Source: Cycas panzhihuaensis | Taxonomy: Eukaryota > Cycadophyta | Assembly (NCBI GenBank): GCA_023213395.1 | Contig: CM041465.1 | Span: 10,726,001-10,790,000 of the forward strand | Direction: 5' to 3' | DNA length: 64,000 nucleotides | Part shown: piece after piece, positions 11,565 through 21,951 of the stretch | How positions within the stretch are numbered: position 1 is the stretch's first letter | Layout of the letters: every line of letters begins with the position of its first letter | Notes under the pieces: model-generated | What the model was told of the DNA's origin: nothing | Database searches by the model: none | Seen by the model: only the letters and a program-made list of their open reading frames with translations | Program-made: the position numbers and the translations under genes

Positions 11565-12817
11565 TCACCTGATCCTTTTACTTCAAGTTGGGTTCCACTT
11601 CTAAAAGAAATCTCTTCTTCAGAGTTAGTTTTAGATTAATAAGTGGATAAGTTTTTCTGGTGTCCTGTCATATGATGGGACGCACTAGAATCAAGGATCC
11701 ATTGTGGTGGTTGATTAGTTGGGGTAACAAATGTAGAAGTTGTTGTCGTTAGAGAACGATTATGAGTTTGTTATCAGTTTTGTGGTCGGGATTGAGGTCG
11801 ATTTTGCAATCCCTTGGAAGCTTTCCATGCTTTTGAAGATATTCTACTTCTACAGACATCAATAGTGTGGACTCTTTTATGACAATAAGCATAACTTATG
11901 TTCTAAGAAGGATTTACATTATTTTGATTAGGAAAGGACTGATTAGAAGTATTCTGATGTTTAAATGAACCAAAATACTTAATATTATTTTGGGAGTTAG
12001 ATTGTGAGCTTCTATGAGGTTTCTAAAATTATGGATTACTGTTAAAATTGTTCTGATATTTATTTTTATTTTGTGGCTTAGTTTTGGAAAACAAAGCTTG
12101 AGAAGGATCTTTTAATATGCCTGTCTGAATTAACATCATTTGATGTTCTATCAGTTGGTTTGTCAATTAATTAAATGTTATAGGAAGATTACTAGCTTGT
12201 TGTATGGCTATTTTAAAAAAATTAAAATGTTTTGGTAATTTGTTTATTGCAAGATAAATGTGCATATCGTCATCTTTATCATGAGTGATTGTTTATTCAG
12301 TATCACCTACTTTAGTTTTAGATTTATTACAGTTACCTAAGTCTTTATTAATTAGTTAAATTTTGCATAAAAAATTCTCAACCTTAGAAAAATCATCACA
12401 ATTAAGGTCATACTGTTACTGTTCTAAGACAACCAGTTGATGTGCATCAACCTTATCATATTTTTCTTGTAGAGTGTTCCAGACAGTGGCTAGATCATTT
12501 GTTTCAAAAAATTGCCAACTAATTTTTGGTGAAAGTGAGTTCAAGATGGTGCCTAGAGCTGAATCTGAGTTCATCAAATATACCATATAACTTTCTGTAG
12601 TTTCATCTTTTGGTTTTTTTAATTCACTTGTTCTATATCGCCATATCTTTTGCTGTTTAAGCTGATGGGATTTGTGATTCCTCCAGTCAGCATAGTTTGA
12701 GCTGGATAAAAGTGAAATTAGAATGAAAGTGGTTGTTCCTGGCATTAGAGCCATATTGGGAATCGTAGGGTTTGATTGGAGATTGGAGGATATAAGTGTA
12801 GGTGAAAAAATAATCAT
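11565..12817 (-). pseudogene. Copia-1 gag and protease
   Basis: Gag starts at about 12817 and is open to 12416. It has a Copia-type gag region with SSNYADWR, KIWRY, ESYMVYLMNSDSALGTILNSL and WNTLQEKYDKVDAHQ. Further along (about 11860-11905) a zinc knuckle has lost its first Cys (YAYCHKRVHTIDVC). The protease is marked by the WILDS..HMTGHQKN block around 11660-11705. The frame then runs into the Gypsy-1 insertion. Stops and shifts make it inactive. Confidence 0.85.
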
Positions 12818-12830
12818 TTAAAAAAGTTAT

Positions 12831-14585
12831 CAAACATCAAATTAATATTTCATATGCATGATTAAAAACTAAAAATCATAGTAGGATGAATTAATACCTT
12901 TCCCTTTAAAAAGAATTACATGTTCCCATTTTCCTTAAAAAATAAATAGTCCCCCTTAACCTTTAAAAAATAAATAGTTCCCTTTAACAAAGTAAGTGTT
13001 TACTTTATAATTTGAGTGTTTAGATTCCTTTATAAAAAATATCATTTTACTATTGTTGATTATCAAGCAATAATAATGTAGAAAAAAAAGATGTATTAAA
13101 TTAAAAAAAAAAAAATTATTAATTTATTTATTAAATCAATAAAAAAACATAATTATAATTCTAGTGTTGAAAAGAGATTTAGTTTCTAAAAAGTTTTTAT
13201 TGATTAAAAATAGAGAGTTTAATTAGAAAAAATATTAATGTATTAAAATGGTATTATGTTATAGGGGGGAACACTATAGTTAATATCCTAATCAATATGA
13301 GTATTTTATTTAGTAATTGATTTATTTAAGTGCCTTAAGATGAAAATAATATTGAAGAAATTTTAGCCTAAAACTAATTTAGCTTAATTTGCAAGGTATA
13401 TATATATATATATATATAAGAGGTTGAAAATAATCAAGGAGGGGTGTATTAATTTTGCCTAAGTTAATTAGGTTTTATTTGAAAAGAATATATATATATA
13501 TATATATATATATAATCTTTGAGAGAGGGTTAAAGGTTATAAATACCTTATAATAAAGAGAAGGTTTATTTTAACGTCAAGAAAAAGTTAAAGAGGAGGG
13601 GTTTTGATTATATATCAATTATAATGTAGAGAAAATTATAAGAAGATTAAAATAAAATACAAAAAAGAAAGAGTTAAGTAGTAAATCAAATGTAATAAGA
13701 AGATTTAATAAGGTGTTGGGGGGGAATGTAACAAGAATGAAATAAGATAAAGAAGGGAGGGGTTGCTTAATTTGTAAACTAAATGTAATAAAGGGGGGCT
13801 TACTTATTTGAATTTAATTTGAGGTTTATAATAGAGATTATATATATATATATATTGAAAAGGAAATAAGTAGGCAGACCCGACGAGGTTATACTATTGA
13901 TAAAAATAAATAAAGTTTAAAAATCAATTGGGGTCTGGGGGGGGGGGGTAAGGCTAAAACCCTGCCTACCTGGTCATTCTCTCCATGGCAGCGCTTTTTC
14001 TTTATTGCATGTCATTCGTTGGCACTGCTGCATCACATGAATCGTTATGGTCTTCTCGACGAAAGCCAGAACAAACTTGTCTATGTCTTGGTCTATTTCT
14101 TAGGCTGTGTCTTTGGCAGCGAAAAAAGACGATGGCGTTCTCTTCTAATAGGTTGTTCCTCTACAATTTTTGAGGTGTGATGGACAGGGATCTCCAGCTA
14201 GGGTTCTCCAGTTTCTTTCCCTAGTCTTTTCTTCTCTAATAATCTCCTTCACGAGCTTCGATCACGCATGTTCTTTGTTTTCTTTTCTTTAATCATCCCT
14301 TCTACTATCACTATTCTGCGGGCACGAGATCTCCACAGTGAAACAAGAATGCCAGGCCTTTTTAACAGAGAGTATTCGTGGCCTCCCACTTGTGTGATCC
14401 ATTCGTTGTTGTTAGAAAAGTCAGGCTTCTTCTTCAAGAGATTGAATGGCTTTGTTGAAGGAGATCAGTAGAGTAGTGGCCCAAAAGTGTTGATTCAACA
14501 TTTTGCTTTGACTCTTTGAACAAGTTACCTTGGCAATCATCATTATCTACACATGATGGAAAAGCACAAACAAGGTAATTATACG
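12831..14585 (-). other. Copia-1 untranslated leader
   Basis: No gene is visible; small frames such as 13985-14173 lack any recognisable protein. Seen on the plus strand it is purine-rich, with two long TA runs (13397-13418, 13488-13514) and a run of 12 G (13937-13948) followed by taaggctaaaaccctgcc. The leader of Copia-3 has the same arrangement: a 15-G run at 29959-29973 followed by taggttagaaaccctac. The shared layout shows that this is element leader, not host sequence. Confidence 0.6.
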
Positions 14586-15039
14586 TGTTGGAGTTAAGTG
14601 TCATCACTCCACTTCCACCTTCCAACTAGGATTGTACACCTAACCATCTTCAATTTAGACATGTGATGCTCAACATGTCAAGGTAAGTTAAGATAAGTTG
14701 AGTTAGTTTCATTTGAGTTAAGTGAATATTATTTTATTATTATTTTGAATTCAAGCATTGAGGAGTTTCCCTCCTCCCCCAAACTATAAATATTAAGGGG
14801 TGTGCAACCCTCGTGTCTCTAGACACCGCCTCCTTTGAGGATATTTGTCATGCTCTCAACAACAATGGATTGAAGACAATACTATCATGCTCTCATAGTT
14901 CATTTATGCAACATCGATCTATATTGTTATATTGTTACATAGATTTGTATTGAATATTTGATGCAATACTGCTATTTTGAATATATTAAAGTTTATTATA
15001 TCTTCTGCCCTGTTCTTCTTATGTATTATATTTCCTTCA
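14586..15039 (+). repeat. 5' LTR of the 14586-20854 element (454 bp)
   Basis: It starts tgttggagtt and ends ttccttca, TG...CA. It aligns without gaps to 20401-20854. It contains tataaatatt (about 14784-14793) as a plausible TATA region. Confidence 0.93.
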
Positions 15040-15161
15040 TTTGGTATCAGAGCAGTTTAGTTACATTCTATTTCCATCATTTGGTATCAGAGCAGTTTAG
15101 CTACATTCTATTTCCATCATTTGGTATCAGAGTATAGTTTAGCTACATTATATTTCTTACA
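15040..15161 (+). repeat. Tandem primer-binding-site repeats (3 units of about 40 bp)
   Basis: The PBS tggtatcagagc at 15042-15053 is repeated at 15082-15093 and, with the last base changed, at 15122-15133. Each unit also ends in tttccatca, resembling the last bases of the LTR (tttccttca). Units 1 (15040-15079) and 2 (15080-15119) differ at one position; unit 3 is more diverged. The initiator methionine tRNA could anneal at any of them. Confidence 0.9.
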
Positions 15162-16424
15162 TTCAGTATCAGTGCGAGATTTTGAGCTATTGCATCTCTA
15201 TTGGTGAAGTTTTTTTAAGAAGAGCAATAGGATTTACTGGCATTCTACGATAGATTTTCTTACAAGCAAGATATATTAGCTATATTTATTTTCTAAAAAT
15301 TTTCAATAAGTTTTATATATTATTTCAACAGATTTTGATTATTATTGAGCTATATTTCTGGTTTAACAAATATTTCTCAGGTTTATTTTTAGATTTATGT
15401 AGATCTACGCAGGATTTTGGCAGTAAGCTACATTTACTCAAGCTTTTTCTCAGATTTGGGCTATCTTTCTTCATATTTATATATTTTACCATACATTTCA
15501 TCATTTCTTGGCATTTTTTTTGTCTACTTATCTAATATTCTCTCAGATCTGTCAAGGTTTTTAGCTGCAAGTAAGACTTATACATGTTTTTTCTTCAAGA
15601 TCTACTACATTTCACTTCAAATCTGCTACATAGTCTATAGATCTGCTCACTTTAATAAATATCTGACAATTATTTTTTTTTAATATTTAATATTCTCTCA
15701 GATTTGCTATTTTTTATTATAGATCTTCTTATTTCAACAAGTTTTCCACTATTTTCTGGTATATTTGTTCAGATTTGTAATTATTTAGCTATAGATCTGT
15801 TATACTCACGTTAGATCTACATTATTCAACTTAATATCTACTTATTTTATCAAGTTTTTCAGCATTTTTTGTTACATTTAGTTTATATCTGTTGTATTTC
15901 ATTTCAGATCTATATTTTTAATTATATTTTTTACTATATTTTAAAGTTTTTGGGTGCATATCCTGCCCACCAAATCATTTGTTATAGCAGGTATATCTAT
16001 ATTCGACTTATGAGGAAGAAGATTTATCTACTGGAAGTTTTTGAAGCCTATTTTTCATTCACAAATCAATTGTTTATCAGATCTATAATATTTGAGGTAT
16101 ATTCAGCCTTCTGAAGAAGATATACACAAGATCAAGCCAACTACAACTGCGTGTTACAGGTTCTTCAGTTATTTTTTCAGTCTTTTAAACACATATTTTT
16201 TAATATATCTTGCTCGAGTATATTTGAAAATTTTAATTTTTTGCATGACTTTGAAATATTTGGTTCTTCATTTTTTAAAAATTTAAACATATATTTTTTC
16301 AAATTTTTTTTCAGCTGAAAACTCATATTATTAAGTAAGTTTTCTTTGAAATATTCAAAAGTAAAAAAAAAACCACAAAAAAAATAAATAGGGCAAGTAC
16401 CCTTCAGAAAAATAGAACTTCCAA
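15162..16424 (+). other. AT-rich leader, no gene recognised
   Basis: This stretch is pyrimidine-rich on the plus strand, with repeated agatct words (for example near 15402, 15547, 15600 and 15722). The open frames are hydrophobic translations of T-rich DNA and match nothing I know. It lies between the PBS repeats and the captured gene fragments. Confidence 0.5.
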
Positions 16425-16675
16425 CTTCTCCTTTTTTTTATCATTTCATCTAGAAAGCACAGAGCAACATCCACCTTGCCCTTCAGGCACATGCAGTGAA
16501 TCATCTTAGTATAAGTTAGAGTATTGGCAGAAACCCCATTAACAAGCATCTCTATGAACAGATTTTTAACCGTGTCAAGCTCTCTATTTTTTTTACTAAA
16601 GCTCCCATAATAGTATTGTAGGAAGAAAGAGCAGGTTTATAGCACTATTTTTCATGAAATTGAAGACTTCCAGGA
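16425..16675 (-). pseudogene. Captured fragment of a pentatricopeptide repeat (PPR) gene
   Basis: On the minus strand two consecutive PPR units can be read. The first has VFNFMKNS and KPALSSYNTIMGAL (about 16590-16675, with a one-base shift between them). The second has LFIEMLVNGVSANTLTYTKM and CLKGKVDVALCFLDEMIKK (about 16430-16570). This is the 35-residue PPR pattern (YN.I..AL...G..D.A..L..EM). PPR proteins bind RNA in chloroplasts and mitochondria. A second frameshift lies in the A/T run near 16590. It is only about 80 residues of a protein that normally has many units. Confidence 0.85.
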
Positions 16676-17240
16676 AATTCCGTTGCTGAAACATCCCCAT
16701 AAATATCATTGATAGTGTACTTCAAATACCTGTCATATAAAAGATGTGATTGTGAAGGTGGCAAAAGATGCCAAACTTTCTTCTCACAAATATTTGCTGA
16801 CCAACTATATGACCTGAACACATCTGCATGCAATGGAGTCTAAGTATCTTTAGGGCCCATATATACAAAATGATAGTTAGAGCAATTCACTTCGGTTTGG
16901 TTGCCTTCCTCAACATATTGAAATTCATATAAGTTAATCCAATTATTTGACAAAAATGTTGGCATAGTGTATGCAATGTACTGAGGATATTCCTTTCCAA
17001 TCCTTCAAATAAAGCAGGGATGAATCATCGTTTTTCTACTCACAGTGCATGTTACATGTCTCACCATTGAGGTTCTGCCAGTACTTGACGAATTCATTAA
17101 GTGTCATCTCCATTCTCTTCTGGTCTGTGAATTCTTCTATAAAGAGTTCTTCCTCCACTTTTGCCCACTTCTTGCCCCACATACTTAGCCATTCAGTAGA
17201 GCCTATCGTTCTTCCACCTGCGGAAGCTGCCATTCGGAAC
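16676..17240 (-). pseudogene. Captured fragment of a JMJD4-like JmjC-domain gene
   Basis: Minus-strand reading from 17233 gives EEFTDQKRMEMTLNEFVKYW, then LLYLKDW (about 17000), a frameshift, KEYPQYIAYTMPTFLSNNW (about 16925-16990), HFVYMGPKDT (a stop replaces the next Trp, about 16842), then TPLHADVFRSYSWSANIC and KKVWHLLPPSQSHLLYD (16740-16840), ending at ATEFPG (about 16680). TPLHADVF holds the His and Asp of the JmjC Fe(II) triad, and the order matches JMJD4-type hydroxylases. The fragment covers the middle of the protein and the first half of the JmjC domain; the C-terminal part is missing where the PPR fragment begins. Confidence 0.82.
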
Positions 17241-17274
17241 TTGCAGAACCTACCGTTCTCCTCATTTTTGGAAC

Positions 17275-17690
17275 CTGCAGAACTGCAGATGGACCTTTGG
17301 TAGATTTAATGCCTTTCAACCCTTTAGCCTTTCTTCAACAGCTGTTTCCTCCAATCGATAACAGTGTCCACAAGCTCTTACTGGTTCAAGTCACTCAGTT
17401 TGCATGTGGAGGACTAGTCATAGGCATAGCTAGACATCACCATATTGCAGATGGAGCTACAACGAGTGTGTTTATGAATGGTTGGAGTTAGATCGTAAGG
17501 GGGCAACTGATTCACCCCATCCCAGTGCATGATCGGTCCTTACTGATAACCAGAGATTCACCTCGCCCAACATTCGATCACATCAAATACGACTTTTTAG
17601 CTGATTTCCAGCTGCAATAGTGCGATCAAAACACTGAAATCACAACAGAAGTGATCAAAACACTTCATTCATTGATTCTGTAATTTTTTG
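17275..17690 (+). pseudogene. Captured fragment of a BAHD acyltransferase gene
   Basis: The plus-strand frame from about 17275 reads LVDLMPFNPLAFLQQLFPP, then LLLVQVTQFACGGLVIGIA and HHHIADG (about 17430-17460), which is the HxxxD catalytic motif of BAHD enzymes in its usual context (QVT.F.CGG...G...HH..ADG). After a stop at about 17490 the same frame continues IVRGQLI, VHDRSLL and TFDHIKYDF (to about 17605), the usual next blocks of hydroxycinnamoyl-transferase-like members. BAHD enzymes transfer acyl groups from CoA to alcohols or amines in the cytosol. The DFGWG motif is not present, so this is an N-terminal-half fragment, opposite in strand to its two neighbours. Confidence 0.85.
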
Positions 17691-17830
17691 GATCATTGGT
17701 ATTTGTGTGTTCTTGGCATGAGCATCTATGTGATTCCTTAGCCTCAACGACAGCGACGTGGGCAACCCGTGATGTTAGCGTGCGCCACAGATGGCTTCAT
17801 CTTTTTAGCAGCACTTTTAATCCTTTTAGT

Positions 17831-17861
<31 letters not shown>

Positions 17862-19652
17862 AATATATAAGCACCTGGTGCTCCGTTGGTATAAGTTCTA
17901 CGTAGATCCCCCTTGCATTTATCTGTCCTAAACAGCATCTCCACTGGAAAATAGTCAGCTCATTACTACTGGTATTATTACAGCGGTAGAGAAAGAGAAT
18001 TGGAGTAGCAGCTCAGTGGCAAATTTCTGCACAGCACTGCGTGATAGCCAAGGACAACAGTGCCCAAGCCGCTTTTATTCATTGTTCATCTTATTTTATT
18101 TATATAAAATATATATATTTAGTATTTGTTTGCCAATGCTCGTCTTCCATCGATTTGAATTTCGATTAGCGCAGCGAAAATTGCTCAACACGGTGCGTAA
18201 TTATGGCTGGCTATAATTTCAAAATGGTCTTTTATATTTTTTATATAAAGTTTTAAAAAAAAATTAATTAAATATAATAGTTTTTGAATTCCAGAGTTTA
18301 AAGGGATTAAGCCCCTTTCAATTTCAGTTCTCGGTTCTATTTAGTCATCACATGACCATTTGCTACCTTCAAAAGGGCACGAACAAGTTTTTATAACTTT
18401 TTTCTTTTTTCTTTTTTTTAACTTTTCATTTTTTATAGAGTTATTGGCATTTTTTTGCCATAACTCCTCATTGGCTCATCAGTTTCAGACGAAACCACCT
18501 TCATTAGATTAAAAACTTTTTGTAGATTAATTTTGACTAGTCATATGACCAATTTGGTGTAGATTTGACCCCGGTTCAGTTGATGTAAAGTTGATCATCC
18601 ATTTTCTCAGTCTTTTTTCAACTTTTTACAAAAACGTTTTTTGAATTGACTGTATTTTATTACCTGGAAACTATTTTCATCCCAAATTTGTTCTACATTG
18701 ATATAGTTCAAAAAATTTTAAAACCCATATTTTATTTTATTTTTTAGTATTTATTTTGACTATTATTTTAATTGTCGAAATTGACATTTTAGTTGTTTTT
18801 AGCATTTTTTTAACATTTTTACATTAAAGTACTTATTACTGTTTTTACTATAACTTTTCTGTTTGACATCCAAATTTAATTCCGTCAGCTTCATTGGGAA
18901 TCTGACTCATTCCCTTCAGACTGACATAGTTTTTCATTCATTTTAAGGTGTTTTTACTTATTTTCAAATCTATTTAAGTTGGACTACTTACTAGTCCTAA
19001 TTTGTCATTTTTCACATATTTTTATATAAATTGTTTCAAAAATTTTCAACCAAACATATATTTAGTGTTTTAAAAAATATATTTGATCACTTTTCAACAC
19101 TTTCTAAAGTTTTAATTAACAATGTTATGCAATTTTGAGCTCCCTGTTCTTGTTAGGCCTTAAAAGGAGGTCGGTACCGTTGTATCACTCAAATCTTGAC
19201 TTATTGGAACCCGTTTTCAAAACAGTTAGTTCCATTGGATTCACACTTTATTAATTTACATATTGGTACAATTTTAAGTTATTCTGATATTGTTTAGTAT
19301 AGTTTTCAAGCTATCAAAGTTGAGTATACAAGTACATCCTAATAGGCTTGCCCTTCAAACCTTTTAAGAAAATTCTATTTTATTTCTCATTGGTTATTCA
19401 TGATATATGTTTAAGGTTTTTACTTGACCTTCATATAAGCATTATACATTATTATTAAGGTTAAAGATTTATTGATTGAAAGTTTACATTTATTCATTTG
19501 AAAAATCAAAAGGTTTATCTAAAATCATATATGTTCATTGGTGCATTACATTTCTTTTGAAAAATATATCTAAAATCATATATATTCATTAGTTTATTAA
19601 CTTTTTTTATTTGCTAAAAGCATACTTTTATACTAAAGTTTTTTTTGATAAA
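17691..19652 (+). other. AT-rich internal region, no gene recognised
   Basis: It contains a (TA)n run at 17830-17858 and long T-rich stretches. Several passages such as ccataactcctcattgg (about 18460-18480) resemble leader text of other Copia elements. I see no protein domain. Part of 17880-18220 is less AT-rich and could be more captured DNA, but I cannot name a gene. Confidence 0.45.
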
Positions 19653-20501
19653 ATGGCACAATTCCCTATTTTCGATGGCCATAACTTTTCACTATGGTAT
19701 GATACCATGTGAACTTACTTTATTGAACATGATCTTTTGAAGTATTTATAACATGAATGTGACCTTAGCATTAAAGAAAATTTTATAAAGGACAATGAAG
19801 TTTTAGGTTTATTATTTTACACTATGAATGATGATGTTTTTTCAAAGGTTTATGAATTAACAACTTCTAAATCAGTTTGGAATGTATTGATTTCTACTTA
19901 TGGGGGAGATACCCTCCATGTATTTGATGATATTTTTGATGAGCATGTGAGACGGTGATGCAATGTGAAGCATAATGATAACACCCATGAGGATTCATAT
20001 CAAATGCAGGACCAACTTGCTACACAAGTACCTGATCCTCCATTTGAGAGGGAGAATAAATCTGATGATATGATAAAGAATGAATCTAATAATATGACAA
20101 AGAATGAATCTGATGATATGACTATTGTTCAAAGCATAAAGATTATAAAAGTTCAAGTTCAAAGCCTTCTTAATGTTCCAGTTGATAAAGTCAAAATTAC
20201 AGCTATTCATTTATATTTGAATCAAGTTTCATCTACTTATAGTTTTTCTACATCATTCCATGATAAAGAGACATATGTGGCTATAAGGGTGAGAAGAGTT
20301 GATAAAGATCAAGATCAAAACTTTAAAGTTCTTTTCAAGTACAAGTTCCATAAGTTCAAGGAAAAGATACAAGTATTCGTGCTAACATTAAGGGGAAGAA
20401 TGTTGGAGTTAAGTGTCATCACTCCACTCCCACCTTCCAACCAGGATTGTATACCTAACCATCTTCAATTTAGACATGTGATGCTCAACATGTCAAGATA
20501 A
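19653..20501 (+). pseudogene. Decayed gag-like reading frame running into the 3' LTR
   Basis: One frame starts at ATG 19653 (MAQFPIFDGHNFSLWYDTM), the typical start of a Copia gag (PxFdGxNFxxWxxxM). It has in-frame stops near 19710, 19749 and 19956, each explained by a C-to-T or G-to-A change of a Trp, Gln or Arg codon. The same frame then stays open for 178 residues (19965-20501), with a threefold NES-DDMT-like repeat (about 20060-20125), a lysine-rich stretch, and about 100 bases of the 3' LTR. No zinc knuckle is visible. The part after 20130 is not recognised. Confidence 0.65.
20388..20400 (+). promoter_or_regulatory. Polypurine tract
   Basis: ttaaggggaagaa immediately precedes the 3' LTR start tgttgg at 20401. 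Confidence 0.8.
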
Positions 20502-20854
20502 GTTAAGGTAAGTTGAGTTAGTTTCATTTGAGTTAAGTGAATATTATTTTATTATTATTTTAAATTCAGGGATTGAGGAGTTTCCCTCCTCCTCTAAACT
20601 ATAAATATTAAGGGGTGTGCAACCTTGGTGTCTCTAGATACTGCCTCCTTTAAGGATATTTGTCATGCTCTTAACAACAATGGATTGAAGACAATGCTAT
20701 CATGCTCTCATAGTTCATTTGTGCAACATCGATCTATATTGCTATATTGTTACATAGATTTGTATTAAATATTTGATGCAATACTGTTATTTTAAATATA
20801 TTAAAGTTTATTATATCTTCTGCCTTATTCTCCTTATGTATTATATTTCCTTCA
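20401..20854 (+). repeat. 3' LTR of the 14586-20854 element (454 bp)
   Basis: It has the same length and ends as 14586-15039. Unusually, its CA end is followed directly by tt and a PBS-like tggtatcatagc (20857-20868), as if it also served as the 5' LTR of another internal region. Confidence 0.92.
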
Positions 20855-21569
20855 TTTGGTATCATAGCAGTTTAGCTACATTCTATTTCCATCATTTGGT
20901 ATTAGAGCAGTTTAGGGAGACTCAATTTTGCAGTTCTCTCTCCATTCAAGTCAAGCGTCAATAATGCCTGAGAATCTGCCTATTACCGGTGGTGAACAAA
21001 ACTCTTCCATGTGGACTGCTGCAAGCCCAACAAACTCTATTTCTGTTTTGACTGATGATTCCTTTCCTACATAAAGCCTCTTATCTGATTCAGTTTCAAA
21101 TCATCTGTTGTCCACTAGATGGTGTAGTTACTAGTTCTCCAATTAGAGTGACGACCATCTTGTCAAAATCTAATTACCATCAATGGGATACTTTTTCTTT
21201 ATCGGTGGGGTCATCTTCTGTTGCAAGCTCTTCTTTTCCAGTTGATATGGCTTAGCCAGAGGTTTTTCATAGGGGTGTGCATTCCAATTATAACCTTTTC
21301 AAGGTGCTTCAGATTCTCGTCATTTTTTGCAACTGATGCAAAATTCGCATCTAGAACAAGTAGAACTAGTAGCTCGCTAGTTGCAACATTAGCAGCAGTA
21401 TCAAATCCTTCCACCTACTCAACCTCCATTACATACAGGAGGGCCACTCCTAGATCAACTTACAAATTCAGTTTTAGCACACAACTTCAGTTCAACCACA
21501 TTGCAGCAGCCACCTCTACCTAAATCACATCAACAGTAGTCTTGTCCACAAGTGTACCAATTTGGGTTT
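20855..21569 (+). mobile_element. Fragment of a second, related internal region
   Basis: It begins with two PBS-like repeats (20857-20868 tggtatcatagc, 20897-20908 tggtattagagc), then differs from the first element after 20912. A broken frame from ATG 20963 (MPENLPITGG) later has RVTTILSKSNYHQWD (about 21145-21190), like the start of a Copia gag, and a Gln/Pro-rich stretch (about 21400-21560) with several stops. I read it as the 5' end of an autonomous relative. Where it stops and where sequence belonging to the minus-strand PBS at 21570 begins cannot be seen. Confidence 0.55.
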
Positions 21570-21581
21570 GCTCTGATACCA
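21570..21581 (-). promoter_or_regulatory. Minus-strand primer binding site next to a Copia LTR
   Basis: gctctgatacca is the reverse complement of tggtatcagagc and directly abuts the LTR fragment that starts at 21582. This marks that LTR as a 5' LTR of a minus-strand element whose internal part lay to the left, possibly Copia-1. Confidence 0.8.
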
Positions 21582-21951
21582 TGTGAGAATAGGTACCATG
21601 CACAATGTCACAGGATTATAAAGACTGAAAATTATAGAAAAATAGACATTACACATGTACATAGATTTTGTTAGGTGGAAAACCCCTTCTGGGGAAGAAA
21701 ATCCACCTTCTAAGCTATAATTTTATTAAAACTAGAAACTATACAAAGACCTTAAAAAATACCCTCTAAAAATATTAAACCAACCTTTGAAATAGGCTTT
21801 GGACAACCTCATAGATTCTCAAAACCACCTCTTTAAATCTAGGAGAAGGTATTAATAATAAGAAAGGTTCGTTGAAATGGGTAGTTGTGCATTTCAATGA
21901 CCTTTCACATAATAATTAAACATAAACGTTTAACTTTAAATTTTATGTGGG
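21582..21951 (-). repeat. Truncated Copia LTR (same family as Copia-1)
   Basis: It matches 2342-2705 closely (tgtgagaataggta...), then breaks off after taactttaaa. The last 75-80 bp of the 445-bp LTR are missing, and Copia-2 pol sequence follows directly. Confidence 0.88.

Larger units (their letters stand above)
2342..14585 (-). mobile_element. Copia-1 LTR retrotransposon, split by Gypsy-1
   Basis: This is a minus-strand Ty1/copia element. From right to left the order is leader (12831-14585), gag and protease (11565-12817), the Gypsy-1 insertion (5864-11559), integrase, RT and RNase H (about 2835-5858) and 3' LTR (2342-2786). The order GAG-PR-INT-RT-RNH is diagnostic for Copia. The pol break at 5858/11565 rejoins cleanly once Gypsy-1 and one taaca copy are removed, as shown by the uninterrupted text of Copia-3 around 27617-27660. 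The right end is covered by the 14586-20854 element. The LTR fragment with an adjacent PBS at 21570-21951 may be its 5' LTR, but this is not proven. Confidence 0.85.
14586..20854 (+). mobile_element. Non-autonomous LTR element carrying host gene fragments
   Basis: A 6269-bp plus-strand element with two LTRs of exactly 454 bp (14586-15039, 20401-20854), a PBS 2 nt after the 5' LTR, a PPT before the 3' LTR and a decayed gag-like frame near its 3' end. I find no protease, integrase or RT. By eye the LTRs differ at about 25 positions (5-6 percent), nearly all transitions. The internal part holds fragments of three unrelated plant genes (16425-17690). No matching 5-bp flanks are seen (left atacg, right tttgg), because the 3' LTR runs straight into a second PBS and internal sequence. 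It is of the large non-autonomous (LARD-like) class; gag and the tRNA site suggest a Copia relationship. Confidence 0.88.

Noticed and set aside
14249-14471. Small frames on both strands near the Copia-1 leader end
   Set aside because: Opposite-strand shadows of each other with no recognisable protein.
15042-15133. Possible tRNA genes at tggtatcagagc sites
   Set aside because: Only the 12-nt complement of a tRNA 3' end is present; no cloverleaf. These are retrotransposon primer binding sites.
15040-15161. CRISPR-like short repeats
   Set aside because: The 40-bp units are contiguous with no spacers and contain a PBS.
15335-16286. Hydrophobic frames that look like membrane proteins
   Set aside because: Translation of T-rich DNA gives Phe/Leu/Ile/Tyr runs in any frame; no conserved domain.
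17049-17303. 84-residue plus-strand frame over the JMJD4-like fragment
   Set aside because: It is antisense to the recognisable JmjC-type coding on the minus strand.
17275-17690. A functional BAHD gene with introns
   Set aside because: The frame has a stop at about 17490, lacks the N-terminal start and the DFGWG motif, and is enclosed by a retrotransposon.
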